Source: Pseudonocardia sp. ICBG1293
GTDB lineage: Bacteria > Actinomycetota > Actinomycetes > Mycobacteriales > Pseudonocardiaceae
NCBI RefSeq assembly: GCF_020131355.1
Contig: NZ_JAHLEL010000006.1
Coordinates: 124,001 to 188,000 of the forward strand
Direction of reading: 5' to 3'
DNA length: 64,000 nucleotides
Part shown: positions 34,176-41,849 of the stretch, in pieces
How positions within the stretch are numbered: the stretch's first letter is position 1
Layout: every line of letters starts with the position of its first letter
Notes under the pieces: model-generated
Seen by the model: only the letters and a program-made list of their open reading frames with translations
Told to the model about the DNA's origin: nothing
The model's database searches: none
Position numbers and translations under genes: made by a program

Positions 34176-35021
34176 GTGGCGCGGCGATCTTGTGTCGAGC
34201 GATTGGTGAGCGACGAGCTGTGGGCGCTGGTGGAGCCGCTGCTGCCCAAGCCGCGCAAGCACAAGCGGGGACGGACAGGCCGTCCGCGGGTGCCGGATCG
34301 GGCCGCTCTGGCCGGGATCGTGTTCGTGCTCAAGACCGGGATCAGCTGGAACGCGCTGCCCGCCGAGCTCGGCTGTGGGTCCGGAGTGACCTGCTGGCGG
34401 CGGCTACGGCAGTGGCAGCAGGCCGGGGTCTGGGCCCAGCTGCACCGGGTGATGCTCGACCGCCTCGCCCAGCAGGGCCTGCTGGACTGGTCGCGGGCGG
34501 CGGTGGACAGCGTGAGCGTGCGGGCCAAGCGCCGCGGCGAGGCCACCGGGCCCTCGCCGACCGATCGCGGGAAGGCGGGCAGCAAGTACCACGTGCTCTG
34601 CGACCGAGGCGGGCTCCCGCTGCATGCGCTGGTCACCGGGGCGAACGCCCACGACAGTCGGATGCTCGCCCCGCTGCTGGACACCAACCCCGGCGTCCGC
34701 GAACGGGCGGGACAGCCGGGGCGTCCGCGACGTCGGCCGGACAAGGTGCACGCCGACAAGGGCTACGACTATCCCCGCTGCCGCCGCTACCTGAGTGGGC
34801 GTGGGATCGGGGTGCGGATCGCCCGGCGCGGGATCGAGGACTCCACCCGGCTCGGGCGGGTCCGCTGGGTCGTCGAGCGCACCATGTCCTGGCTGCTGGA
34901 CTTCCGCCGCCTCGCGCTGCGCTACGACCGCGCCGAATCCACGATCACCGCGCTGTTATCGCTGGCCTGCGCCCTGATCTGCCACCGCCGCCTCACCAAG
35001 CCGAAGCCGAAGCCGAAGTGA
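34176..35021 (+). CDS. IS5-family transposase
   Basis: 281 residues. The N-terminal DUF4096-like region (VSDELWALVEPLLPKPRKHK, RPRVPDRAALAGIVFVLKTG) precedes a DDE domain: AVDSVSVRAK (Asp), HADKGYDYPRC (Asp) and VVERTMSWLLDFRRLALRYD (Glu). It appears intact and in one frame, so this is the best candidate to mobilise both its own element and the MITEs with matching ends. Confidence 0.9.
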   Translation: MARRSCVERLVSDELWALVEPLLPKPRKHKRGRTGRPRVPDRAALAGIVFVLKTGISWNALPAELGCGSGVTCWRRLRQWQQAGVWAQLHRVMLDRLAQQGLLDWSRAAVDSVSVRAKRRGEATGPSPTDRGKAGSKYHVLCDRGGLPLHALVTGANAHDSRMLAPLLDTNPGVRERAGQPGRPRRRPDKVHADKGYDYPRCRRYLSGRGIGVRIARRGIEDSTRLGRVRWVVERTMSWLLDFRRLALRYDRAESTITALLSLACALICHRRLTKPKPKPK

Positions 35022-35052
35022 TGGTCGACCCAGCCCTCGCTGAGGCACTCGC

Positions 35053-35646
35053 CTACGAGGTCGGGGCCAGCGGCCGCCAGGCCAGCCACTCCAAGGCCCG
35101 GTCGGCCTCGTCAGGGTCGAAGCGGTGCGGGTCGAACGGCCCGCCCGCCCACTCCAGGCGCTCGGCGCGGTCGGGATGGTCAGGGTCGGCGAGCACGGCC
35201 TGGAAGTCCTCATACCCCCCGATCCCGCCGACGTCCTCGGGCGGGCACGCCCCCTGCCCGGCGACGCATCGCGGATAGCACACTCCCGGCTCGACGGCCG
35301 CGACCGCCTCGACGGTGATCTCGTGGGCCCAGTTGTCACCGAAGTCGTAGACGTAACCGAACCGGTCACCAGCCTTGACCAGCCGAAACAGCTTCTCTTT
35401 CGTCTCGTCGGCGACATCCTGTCCGGGCCAGTCCGGGTCTGGGATCCCGTAGCGGCGCCCGACGATCTCGAACTCGTGCAGATGAGAGTTCGTCCAGCCC
35501 ATCACTGACTGCACCACCTCGTGTAACACCGCCAAGTCGACCTCGCCCGGCACCTGCACCCGACGCCGGCCCGCCGGCACCACCTCGGTCAGGACGATCT
35601 CCAACTCGAAAATCTTCGTCTTCTCAGACACACGAGGCGCGACCAT
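35053..35646 (-). CDS. Plasmid pRiA4b ORF-3-like protein (IS passenger)
   Basis: 197 residues from ATG 35646. Motifs typical of the family are FELEIVLTEVVPAGRRRVQV, LAVLHEVVQSVMGWTNSHLH, FEIVGRRYG, FGYVYDFGDNWAHEITVE, and GGIGGYEDFQAVLADPDHPD. The biochemical role of the family is unknown; the gene occurs widely on plasmids and mobile DNA. It lies inside the IS, 31 bp from the transposase stop and 64 bp from the right end, so it travels with the element. It appears intact. Confidence 0.88.
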   Translation of the reverse strand: MVAPRVSEKTKIFELEIVLTEVVPAGRRRVQVPGEVDLAVLHEVVQSVMGWTNSHLHEFEIVGRRYGIPDPDWPGQDVADETKEKLFRLVKAGDRFGYVYDFGDNWAHEITVEAVAAVEPGVCYPRCVAGQGACPPEDVGGIGGYEDFQAVLADPDHPDRAERLEWAGGPFDPHRFDPDEADRALEWLAWRPLAPTS

Positions 35647-35713
35647 CAGCCGATGCTGCCAGCCCCGCCGTCACCGGCAGAACCGGGCCCACCACTTCTG
35701 AAACGACGTCTAA

Positions 35714-36693
35714 GAGGTCGCGCGGATTGGTTGGTGATCATGGACGTCGTGCAGGTCGGGCGTTCCAGCGGTGTGTGGTCCAGGCCTGCCGAATCAAGCT
35801 ACGGAGTGTGACGATCGTGTCGGCGAGGTCGAAGAACGCGTCGACGACGATTTCTCGTCGTTCGTAGCAGCGCTGCAGCCGGTTGAAGCTGTTGTGCCAA
35901 GCGTTGGTCCGCTCGACGTGCCAGCGGCGGGTGGCCTGGATCGGCGCTTTCTCACCCTTGTGCGCGATCTCGCCGTGCAGGCCTCGTTCGGCCAGCGTGT
36001 CGCGGGTCTTGCCGGAGTCATAGCCGGCGTCGAGGTGCACGGTGATGTCGTCGGGCAGCGGGCCGAGAGCATCGAGGCGGTCGAGGGTGGGGCCCAGTAG
36101 CGGGGAGTCGTGCCGGTTGGCTCCGGCCAGGACTCGGCCCAGCGGGATGCCGTATCCCTCGACGAGCACCGAACGTTTCATACCCTGTTTGCGCCGGTCC
36201 ACCGGCGACGGACCGGCGACCTCGCCGCCGCCGGGGGCCTTGGTGATGGCGCCATCGACGGCGATGTCGTGCAGCAGCAGACCGACGATGCGGTCGTAGG
36301 CGTCCAGGACGATCCGACGCAGCTGGGCGAAGACCCCGAGCCTGATCCACTCGTCACGACGATCGCGGATGGTGGTCGCCGAGCAGGTGCTGTCAGCGAT
36401 GCCCTCATACGAGCAGCCGAACCGCAGTACCTGCAGGAGCTTGTCGAACACGATCCGATCCGCGATCCGGCGGCGATGGCAGCCCAGCGGATGGGTGGGA
36501 TCGAACTCGTCTCGATGAGGCAGCAGCGCGGTGAACTGGTCCCACAACGGCTCGGTCAGCCATGATGGCAGGGTGGGCACGCGGCCTCCAGACGATCACG
36601 AAGCGTAGATAACTTCATGATCGGCAGGCCCGTACCCGCCCTCGCCCCCAGACACTCGACCGCGGCCAAGCTGTGACCAATCCGCGCGACCTC
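35714..36693 (-). mobile_element. IS5-type element, copy 1 (980 bp)
   Basis: Perfect 18-bp terminal repeats GAGGTCGCGCGGATTGGT are flanked by TAA on both sides (35711-35713 and 36694-36696). It is identical in length, and as far as read by eye in sequence, to the copy at 38429-39408, in the same orientation. Confidence 0.9.
35738..36580 (-). CDS. IS5-family transposase (copy 1)
   Basis: 280 residues. N-terminal DUF4096-like part (LTEPLWDQFTALLPHR) followed by the DDE domain: AVDGAITKAPGGGE (Asp), HLDAGYDSGKTRDTL (Asp) and HVERTNAWHNSFNRLQRCYE (Glu). The frame is intact. The same protein is encoded at 38453-39295, so the two copies are recent. Confidence 0.9.
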   Translation of the reverse strand: MPTLPSWLTEPLWDQFTALLPHRDEFDPTHPLGCHRRRIADRIVFDKLLQVLRFGCSYEGIADSTCSATTIRDRRDEWIRLGVFAQLRRIVLDAYDRIVGLLLHDIAVDGAITKAPGGGEVAGPSPVDRRKQGMKRSVLVEGYGIPLGRVLAGANRHDSPLLGPTLDRLDALGPLPDDITVHLDAGYDSGKTRDTLAERGLHGEIAHKGEKAPIQATRRWHVERTNAWHNSFNRLQRCYERREIVVDAFFDLADTIVTLRSLIRQAWTTHRWNARPARRP

Positions 36694-36696
36694 TAA

Positions 36697-36817
36697 GAGG
36701 TCATTTCAGAACGAGGTCGACGTGTCTGTTGTAGACGACAAGCGGCTATCTGACCTGCCGTTTGATCTGTCGTCGAGGGGTCAATGGAAACTCGACAAGT
36801 CGTTCTGAAACGACCTC
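36697..36817 (+). repeat. MITE copy 1 (121 bp)
   Basis: A non-coding 121-bp element with imperfect 18-bp terminal inverted repeats GAGGTCRTTTCAGAACGA, flanked by TAA on both sides. It is identical to the copies at 39412-39532 (inverted) and 47748-47868. Its ends share the first 15 bases with the IS5/pRiA4b element. Confidence 0.88.
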
Positions 36818-36821
36818 TAAG

Positions 36822-38424
36822 CTTGGTTTTTAACCTGTGTGTTGTCGTCGCGCGGTGATGGTGCGGTCGCGTTTGACCGTTTTCCCGACGTCGTGGCTGG
36901 TCGGGGTGTGCCGGTTGCGGGAGCCGGGTGGGCGGCCGGGACCGGGTCGGCTGGGTTTCGGTGCACTGGCCGGGAGGACGGTCCGCGCGCGGATGTTCCG
37001 AAAGGCGCGGCGAACCCGGGCCGGGGTGAGCCGGGTGGGGGCGGCGGGTCGTTCCCAGGGGCGGCGTAGGTCGGCGGCCAGTGGTCGGGCCAGGCGGAGT
37101 TGGGTGTGGGAGGCGATGATCAGCCAGGTCCAGCGGTCGGCGGCTTCGGGGGTGCGCAGCTTCGGGGTTGTCCAGCCGAGGGTCTGCTTGAGCAGGCGGA
37201 ATGTGTGCTCGAGATCGAATCTGCGGAGGAACGCCTGCCACCAGCGGTCCACGTCGGCGGCGCTCGCGTCGGTGGCGGAGCTCCATAGCCACACGGGCTT
37301 CGGGTCGCGGTCGCCGGGTAGGTGGTCGACCTGCAGCCGGAGCAGGGTGCCCTCGATGATCGGCAGTTCGCCGGCGTGGTCGATCCAGCACGTGCGCCGG
37401 GTCAGCCGGGGGTGGACCCGGTCCCAGCTGGTCGCGACGGCAGTGCCGTAGCGGGTGGTCTTGGTCGTCGTGGTGTGCACCGGTTCGATCCAGGTGGCGG
37501 GCCGGTTCAAGGCGATCTCCGGGCCGTGCTTGGGTGGGCGCCCGGTCGTGCCGGGCAGCCGTGGCGGCTTGGGCAGGCGCAGGACCCGGTCCGAGCGCAG
37601 TCGTCCGACCAGCTCGACGGGCAGATCGGCCAGTACGTAGGCGAGGCGGGTGATGTCGTATCCGGTGTCGGTGACGATCACGATGTCCGGGTCCCCGGGG
37701 CGCCAGTGCCCGGCGCTGGTCAGTCGCTCGATGACCGCGCGTAGCTGGGTGGCGGTCACCGCGGTGGCGTCGTCGGCCGGGCCGAGTCGAACCGCGTCCA
37801 GGACCGCCGTCCACGACGTCCGGCCCGTCTCCAGGGCGGCGACGAACGAGTATGGCCAGCCCGGGATCAGCTGCGCGTTGCCCTTTCCGCGTCCGTAGAC
37901 ATGGCAGAACAGCCGCTGATCGCTGGTCGTAGCGTCCGGGCGCAGCCACGGGCTGACATCCACGGCGAGCACGATCCGACCGTCGACGGCACGGGGCAAC
38001 GGGAGACCGGCCAGCACCCGGCGCAGCCTCCGGGCGGAGATCCTGCCACAGGCCAACGCGTCGTACATCGCGCCGTGCCCGCGACGGTGCTCAGCCACCA
38101 AGGTCAGCTCCGGTAGCGAGCGAACCGGGCCGTCCGCGCACAACACGGCGTCGGTGAGCTCGAACAGCGCATCCGCTCGCGCAGTCAACGACGCGTAGAA
38201 CTCCTGCCGAAACCCGGCAAGATCACCCCGCCCGACCGGAGTGTCACCGAGCACCACTGGCCCGGCAGAAGCCACACTGACCACCACGGCCACCGCTTTC
38301 GTCTTCGATGTTCTGTGGAAGGAACCCGAAGATGATCAAGCGGTGGCCGTACCCATGTCCCGCCGACACGCCGCCCGAACTACATCAACCTCCCAGCAGC
38401 AGCTCCGGAAGGTTAAAGATCAAG
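36822..38424 (-). mobile_element. Insertion sequence (unclassified DDE group) inserted at a MITE/IS junction
   Basis: Terminal repeats CTTGGTTTTTAACCT and CTTGATCTTTAACCT (reverse complement of the right end) match at 13 of 15 positions. The direct repeat CTAAG (36817-36821 and 38425-38429) flanks it, and this repeat is itself made of the last C of the MITE, the shared TAA and the first G of the next IS. The element therefore landed in a pre-existing MITE-IS junction. Confidence 0.75.
36830..38293 (-). CDS. DDE transposase of an actinobacterial unclassified IS group
   Basis: 487 residues from ATG 38293. The N-terminus (FYASLTARADALFELTDAVL) precedes VLAVDVSPWLRPDA (first Asp), VIVTDTGYDITRLAY (second Asp) and DLEHTFRLLKQTLGWTTPKL (Glu), a DDE arrangement of the long IS4-like type. 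The C-terminus is arginine- and proline-rich. Full length and uninterrupted, so it may be active. Confidence 0.82.
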   Translation of the reverse strand: MAVVVSVASAGPVVLGDTPVGRGDLAGFRQEFYASLTARADALFELTDAVLCADGPVRSLPELTLVAEHRRGHGAMYDALACGRISARRLRRVLAGLPLPRAVDGRIVLAVDVSPWLRPDATTSDQRLFCHVYGRGKGNAQLIPGWPYSFVAALETGRTSWTAVLDAVRLGPADDATAVTATQLRAVIERLTSAGHWRPGDPDIVIVTDTGYDITRLAYVLADLPVELVGRLRSDRVLRLPKPPRLPGTTGRPPKHGPEIALNRPATWIEPVHTTTTKTTRYGTAVATSWDRVHPRLTRRTCWIDHAGELPIIEGTLLRLQVDHLPGDRDPKPVWLWSSATDASAADVDRWWQAFLRRFDLEHTFRLLKQTLGWTTPKLRTPEAADRWTWLIIASHTQLRLARPLAADLRRPWERPAAPTRLTPARVRRAFRNIRARTVLPASAPKPSRPGPGRPPGSRNRHTPTSHDVGKTVKRDRTITARRQHTG

Positions 38425-38428
38425 CTAA

Positions 38429-39408
38429 GAGGTCGCGCGGATTGGTTGGTGATCATGGACGTCGTGCAGGTCGGGCGTTCCAGCGGTGTGTGGTCCAGGC
38501 CTGCCGAATCAAGCTACGGAGTGTGACGATCGTGTCGGCGAGGTCGAAGAACGCGTCGACGACGATTTCTCGTCGTTCGTAGCAGCGCTGCAGCCGGTTG
38601 AAGCTGTTGTGCCAAGCGTTGGTCCGCTCGACGTGCCAGCGGCGGGTGGCCTGGATCGGCGCTTTCTCACCCTTGTGCGCGATCTCGCCGTGCAGGCCTC
38701 GTTCGGCCAGCGTGTCGCGGGTCTTGCCGGAGTCATAGCCGGCGTCGAGGTGCACGGTGATGTCGTCGGGCAGCGGGCCGAGAGCATCGAGGCGGTCGAG
38801 GGTGGGGCCCAGTAGCGGGGAGTCGTGCCGGTTGGCTCCGGCCAGGACTCGGCCCAGCGGGATGCCGTATCCCTCGACGAGCACCGAACGTTTCATACCC
38901 TGTTTGCGCCGGTCCACCGGCGACGGACCGGCGACCTCGCCGCCGCCGGGGGCCTTGGTGATGGCGCCATCGACGGCGATGTCGTGCAGCAGCAGACCGA
39001 CGATGCGGTCGTAGGCGTCCAGGACGATCCGACGCAGCTGGGCGAAGACCCCGAGCCTGATCCACTCGTCACGACGATCGCGGATGGTGGTCGCCGAGCA
39101 GGTGCTGTCAGCGATGCCCTCATACGAGCAGCCGAACCGCAGTACCTGCAGGAGCTTGTCGAACACGATCCGATCCGCGATCCGGCGGCGATGGCAGCCC
39201 AGCGGATGGGTGGGATCGAACTCGTCTCGATGAGGCAGCAGCGCGGTGAACTGGTCCCACAACGGCTCGGTCAGCCATGATGGCAGGGTGGGCACGCGGC
39301 CTCCAGACGATCACGAAGCGTAGATAACTTCATGATCGGCAGGCCCGTACCCGCCCTCGCCCCCAGACACTCGACCGCGGCCAAGCTGTGACCAATCCGC
39401 GCGACCTC
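38429..39408 (-). mobile_element. IS5-type element, copy 2 (980 bp)
   Basis: Same 18-bp ends and same orientation as copy 1 at 35714-36693. The left flank is TAA and the right flank TTA, shared with the next MITE. The unequal flanks indicate that it was not simply inserted at one site. Confidence 0.9.
38453..39295 (-). CDS. IS5-family transposase (copy 2)
   Basis: 280 residues, identical to the product encoded at 35738-36580, with the same intact DDE motifs (AVDGAITK, HLDAGYDSGK, HVERTNAWHNSFNRL). The absence of any difference shows very recent duplication, or gene conversion between the two direct copies. Confidence 0.9.
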   Translation of the reverse strand: MPTLPSWLTEPLWDQFTALLPHRDEFDPTHPLGCHRRRIADRIVFDKLLQVLRFGCSYEGIADSTCSATTIRDRRDEWIRLGVFAQLRRIVLDAYDRIVGLLLHDIAVDGAITKAPGGGEVAGPSPVDRRKQGMKRSVLVEGYGIPLGRVLAGANRHDSPLLGPTLDRLDALGPLPDDITVHLDAGYDSGKTRDTLAERGLHGEIAHKGEKAPIQATRRWHVERTNAWHNSFNRLQRCYERREIVVDAFFDLADTIVTLRSLIRQAWTTHRWNARPARRP

Positions 39409-39411
39409 TTA

Positions 39412-39532
39412 GAGGTCGTTTCAGAACGACTTGTCGAGTTTCCATTGACCCCTCGACGACAGATCAAACGGCAGGTCAGATAGCCGCTTGTCGTCTACAA
39501 CAGACACGTCGACCTCGTTCTGAAATGACCTC
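39412..39532 (-). repeat. MITE copy 2 (121 bp, inverted)
   Basis: The exact reverse complement of the copies at 36697-36817 and 47748-47868. Flanked by TTA (39409-39411) and TAA (39533-39535). It forms the right edge of the IS array; beyond it the catechol genes begin. Confidence 0.88.
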
Positions 39533-39593
39533 TAAGCCGGCGCAGGTGGCCCCCCGGTGCGCCCGGCGGCCGGCCCGGGCGCACCGGCGGGGG

Positions 39594-39878
39594 TCAGGCG
39601 TGGATGTCCGACGGGTGCGTGGCCAGCGGGGTGACCTGCATGGTCATGTACGGGAACAGCGGCAGACCCCACAGGATCTCGTGCAGCTGCTCGTTGTCGC
39701 GCACCTCGAAGATCGACAGGTTCGCGTACTCGCCGACGCAGCGCCAGATGCTCACCCACTCACCCGAGCGCTGCCACTGCTGCGACCACGCCTTCTCCCG
39801 GGCGAGCAGGTCGGCCCGGACGTCGGCGTCCATGTCGGCGGGGAGGTCGACCTCCATCCGCACCGCGAAGCGGGCCAT
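39594..39878 (-). CDS. catC: Muconolactone delta-isomerase
   Basis: 94 residues from ATG 39878, the usual size. MARFAVRMEVDLPADMD, REKAWSQQWQRSGEWVSIWR, ANLSIFEVRDNEQLHEIL and LPLFPYMTMQVTPLATHPSD are the family blocks. It converts muconolactone to 3-oxoadipate enol-lactone in the ortho-cleavage pathway. Its start overlaps the catA stop (TGATG), so the two are translationally coupled. It is the last gene of the operon and lies 60 bp from a MITE. Confidence 0.95.
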   Translation of the reverse strand: MARFAVRMEVDLPADMDADVRADLLAREKAWSQQWQRSGEWVSIWRCVGEYANLSIFEVRDNEQLHEILWGLPLFPYMTMQVTPLATHPSDIHA

Positions 39879-40726
39879 CAGGCGGGGTCCAGCGCGAAGT
39901 CGTGGGTGACCTCGTGACCGGTGCCGCTCGCGGCCGGGCCGGGCCGCAGGACGAGCTCGGGCTTGACGGCCTGGGCGACGTCGTCGGTGACGTAGTCGCC
40001 GCCGTCGAAGTAGAGCTGGGTGGTGACCGGCGCCTTCCCGGGTGCGGACACCTTGAGGTGCAGGTGCGCGGGGCGCCACGGGTGCCAGCCCGCGGCGGAG
40101 ATGAACGCGCCGGTCGAGCCGTCGGTCGGGATCTGGTAGGGCGCGGGCTGCACGGTGTGGAAGGCGAAGTGCCCGTCGGTGCCGGTGTGGACGACCGCAC
40201 GCAGGTTCCACTCCGGGATGCCGGGGGCGAACTGGGAGTAGTACCCCTCGTCGTCGGCGTGCCACAGGTCCACGGTGGCGCCCTCGACCGGCGCGCCGTC
40301 GAGGTCGGTGACGGTGCCCTGGAACAGCAGCGGGGTCCCCTTCTCGTCGGGCCGCATCGGCACCGCGGTCCCGGACCCGATCACCGGGGCGCCCGGCACG
40401 TAGTAGGGGCCCTCGATGGTGCCGACCGCGCCGCGGCGGTCGGCGTGGGCGACCTCCTCGACGACGTGCTCGACGAAGACGTCGAGGAACAGCGGCCACT
40501 CGCCGTCGGCGCCGAGCTCGATCAGCCACGCCTTCAGCGCGTCGTACTCGGCGTAGCTGACCTGGTGCCTGCGGATGACCTCGTGCAGGGCGTGCAGGGT
40601 GTCGGTGGCGATGGCGGACACCCGGGCCGGGTCGGCGGCGGCGCCCGCGCGTTCCTTGCGCGCGAAGGTCGCGGTGGCGTTCGCGCCGGAGCCGGCGGCG
40701 GTGGCGGTCTCGGACATGGCTGTCAC
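39878..40726 (-). CDS. catA: Catechol 1,2-dioxygenase
   Basis: 282 residues from ATG 40726 (ATG 40717 is an alternative). The N-terminal helical dimer domain carries HEVIRRHQVSYAEYDALKAW, and the beta-sandwich catalytic domain supplies the four Fe(III) ligands: Tyr in DEGYYSQF, Tyr in APYQIPTDG and the two His of PAHLHLKVSA. It opens catechol to cis,cis-muconate. Upstream catB and downstream catC carry out the next two steps. Confidence 0.95.
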   Translation of the reverse strand: MTAMSETATAAGSGANATATFARKERAGAAADPARVSAIATDTLHALHEVIRRHQVSYAEYDALKAWLIELGADGEWPLFLDVFVEHVVEEVAHADRRGAVGTIEGPYYVPGAPVIGSGTAVPMRPDEKGTPLLFQGTVTDLDGAPVEGATVDLWHADDEGYYSQFAPGIPEWNLRAVVHTGTDGHFAFHTVQPAPYQIPTDGSTGAFISAAGWHPWRPAHLHLKVSAPGKAPVTTQLYFDGGDYVTDDVAQAVKPELVLRPGPAASGTGHEVTHDFALDPA

Positions 40727-40745
40727 TCCTGTGGTGGGGCGGTGG

Positions 40746-41849
40746 TCAGGTGTCGGTGCGGTAGTGGGCGAGCTTGTCCGGGTCGATCTCGATCCCGAGG
40801 CCGGGTCCGGTGGGCACGCGCAGCTCGCCGCCGGTGATCCGCAGCGGTGCGGTGAGCAGGTCGTCGGTCATGTCCAGGAAGTTCGACAGCTCGCCGGCCC
40901 GGGCGCTGGTGTGCCGGTGCGCCGCCCCGAAGGCGACCGAGCAGACGGTGCCGAGCTGGCCGTCGATCTGGTTGCCCATGACGACCTCGCTGCCGAGCCC
41001 CTCGCACAGGTGCAGCACCCGTTGCGAGCCGGTGAACCCGGTCCGCGCGGTCTTGATGCTGATCATGGTTGCGGCGCCGTCGAGCAGCTCGCGGGTCACC
41101 TCGCCGGGGCGGGTGGCCGACTCGTCGGCGACGGTCGGGACCGTGGTGCGGGCGGTGAGCCACCGGCGTCCGAGGACCTGGTCGGCGGGCATGAGCTCCT
41201 CCGACAGGGTCAGGCCGAGGTCGGCCATCTCGTCCAGGGCGCGGGCGGCCTCGGCGGCGGTCCAGCCGCGGTTGCCGTCGACGTAGAGCTCGACGTCGGG
41301 GCCCAGAGCCTCGCGCAGCGCGCGACAGGCACCGGTGTCCAGCGCGACGGGGCGGCGGCCGACCTTGACCTTGAAAGTGGTGACGCCGTGCTCGTCGCGC
41401 ATCCGCCGGGCCTCGGCGACCATCACCTCGTCGGGGGCGAAGCCGACCATGTGCGAGACCCGCATCCGGTCGGTCCAGCCGCCGAGCAGCTCCGAGACGC
41501 CGACGCCGAGCCGGCGGCCGATGACGTCCCAGACGGCCATGTCGATCGCGGCCTTCGCGGTCGGGTTGCCGATCGTGCGGTCGAGGACGGCATGGATCCG
41601 CTCCCGCTCGAACACGCTGAGCCCCACGATCTCCGGGGCGAACACGGTGTCGACCACCGCGCGGATGGAGGCCTGGGTCTCCCCGTAGGTGTAGGGGCGG
41701 GGCGGGGCCTCGGCGACGCCGACGACGCCGTCCTCGGCGTGCACCCGGACCAGCACGTGGTCGGCGGTGTGCACCTCGCCGGAGGCGAACCGCAGTGGTT
41801 TGCGGTAGGGCACGGCGAACGGGATCGCCTCGACGGCCACGATCTTCAC
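40746..41849 (-). CDS. catB: Muconate cycloisomerase
   Basis: 367 residues from GTG 41849. Enolase-superfamily enzyme of the MLE subgroup: N-terminal capping domain (AVPYRKPLRFASGEVHTADH), catalytic KxK in TTFKVKVG, metal ligands in YVDGNRGW, SEELMPA and TVADESA. It cyclises cis,cis-muconate to muconolactone. The GTG overlaps the stop of the LysR gene (GTGA), so catB is co-transcribed with its regulator. Confidence 0.93.
   Translation of the reverse strand: MKIVAVEAIPFAVPYRKPLRFASGEVHTADHVLVRVHAEDGVVGVAEAPPRPYTYGETQASIRAVVDTVFAPEIVGLSVFERERIHAVLDRTIGNPTAKAAIDMAVWDVIGRRLGVGVSELLGGWTDRMRVSHMVGFAPDEVMVAEARRMRDEHGVTTFKVKVGRRPVALDTGACRALREALGPDVELYVDGNRGWTAAEAARALDEMADLGLTLSEELMPADQVLGRRWLTARTTVPTVADESATRPGEVTRELLDGAATMISIKTARTGFTGSQRVLHLCEGLGSEVVMGNQIDGQLGTVCSVAFGAAHRHTSARAGELSNFLDMTDDLLTAPLRITGGELRVPTGPGLGIEIDPDKLAHYRTDT

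Larger units (their letters stand above)
34108..35710. mobile_element. IS5-type element carrying a pRiA4b ORF-3 passenger gene
   Basis: The element is 1603 bp. Ends GAGGTCGTTTCAGAAGT (left) and GACGTCGTTTCAGAAGT (right, reverse complement) match at 16 of 17 positions. It is flanked by TTA (34105-34107) and TAA (35711-35713). It contains a transposase and, in convergent orientation, a pRiA4b ORF-3-like gene. Its ends share GAGGTCGTTTCAGAA with the 121-bp MITEs in this window. Confidence 0.8.
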
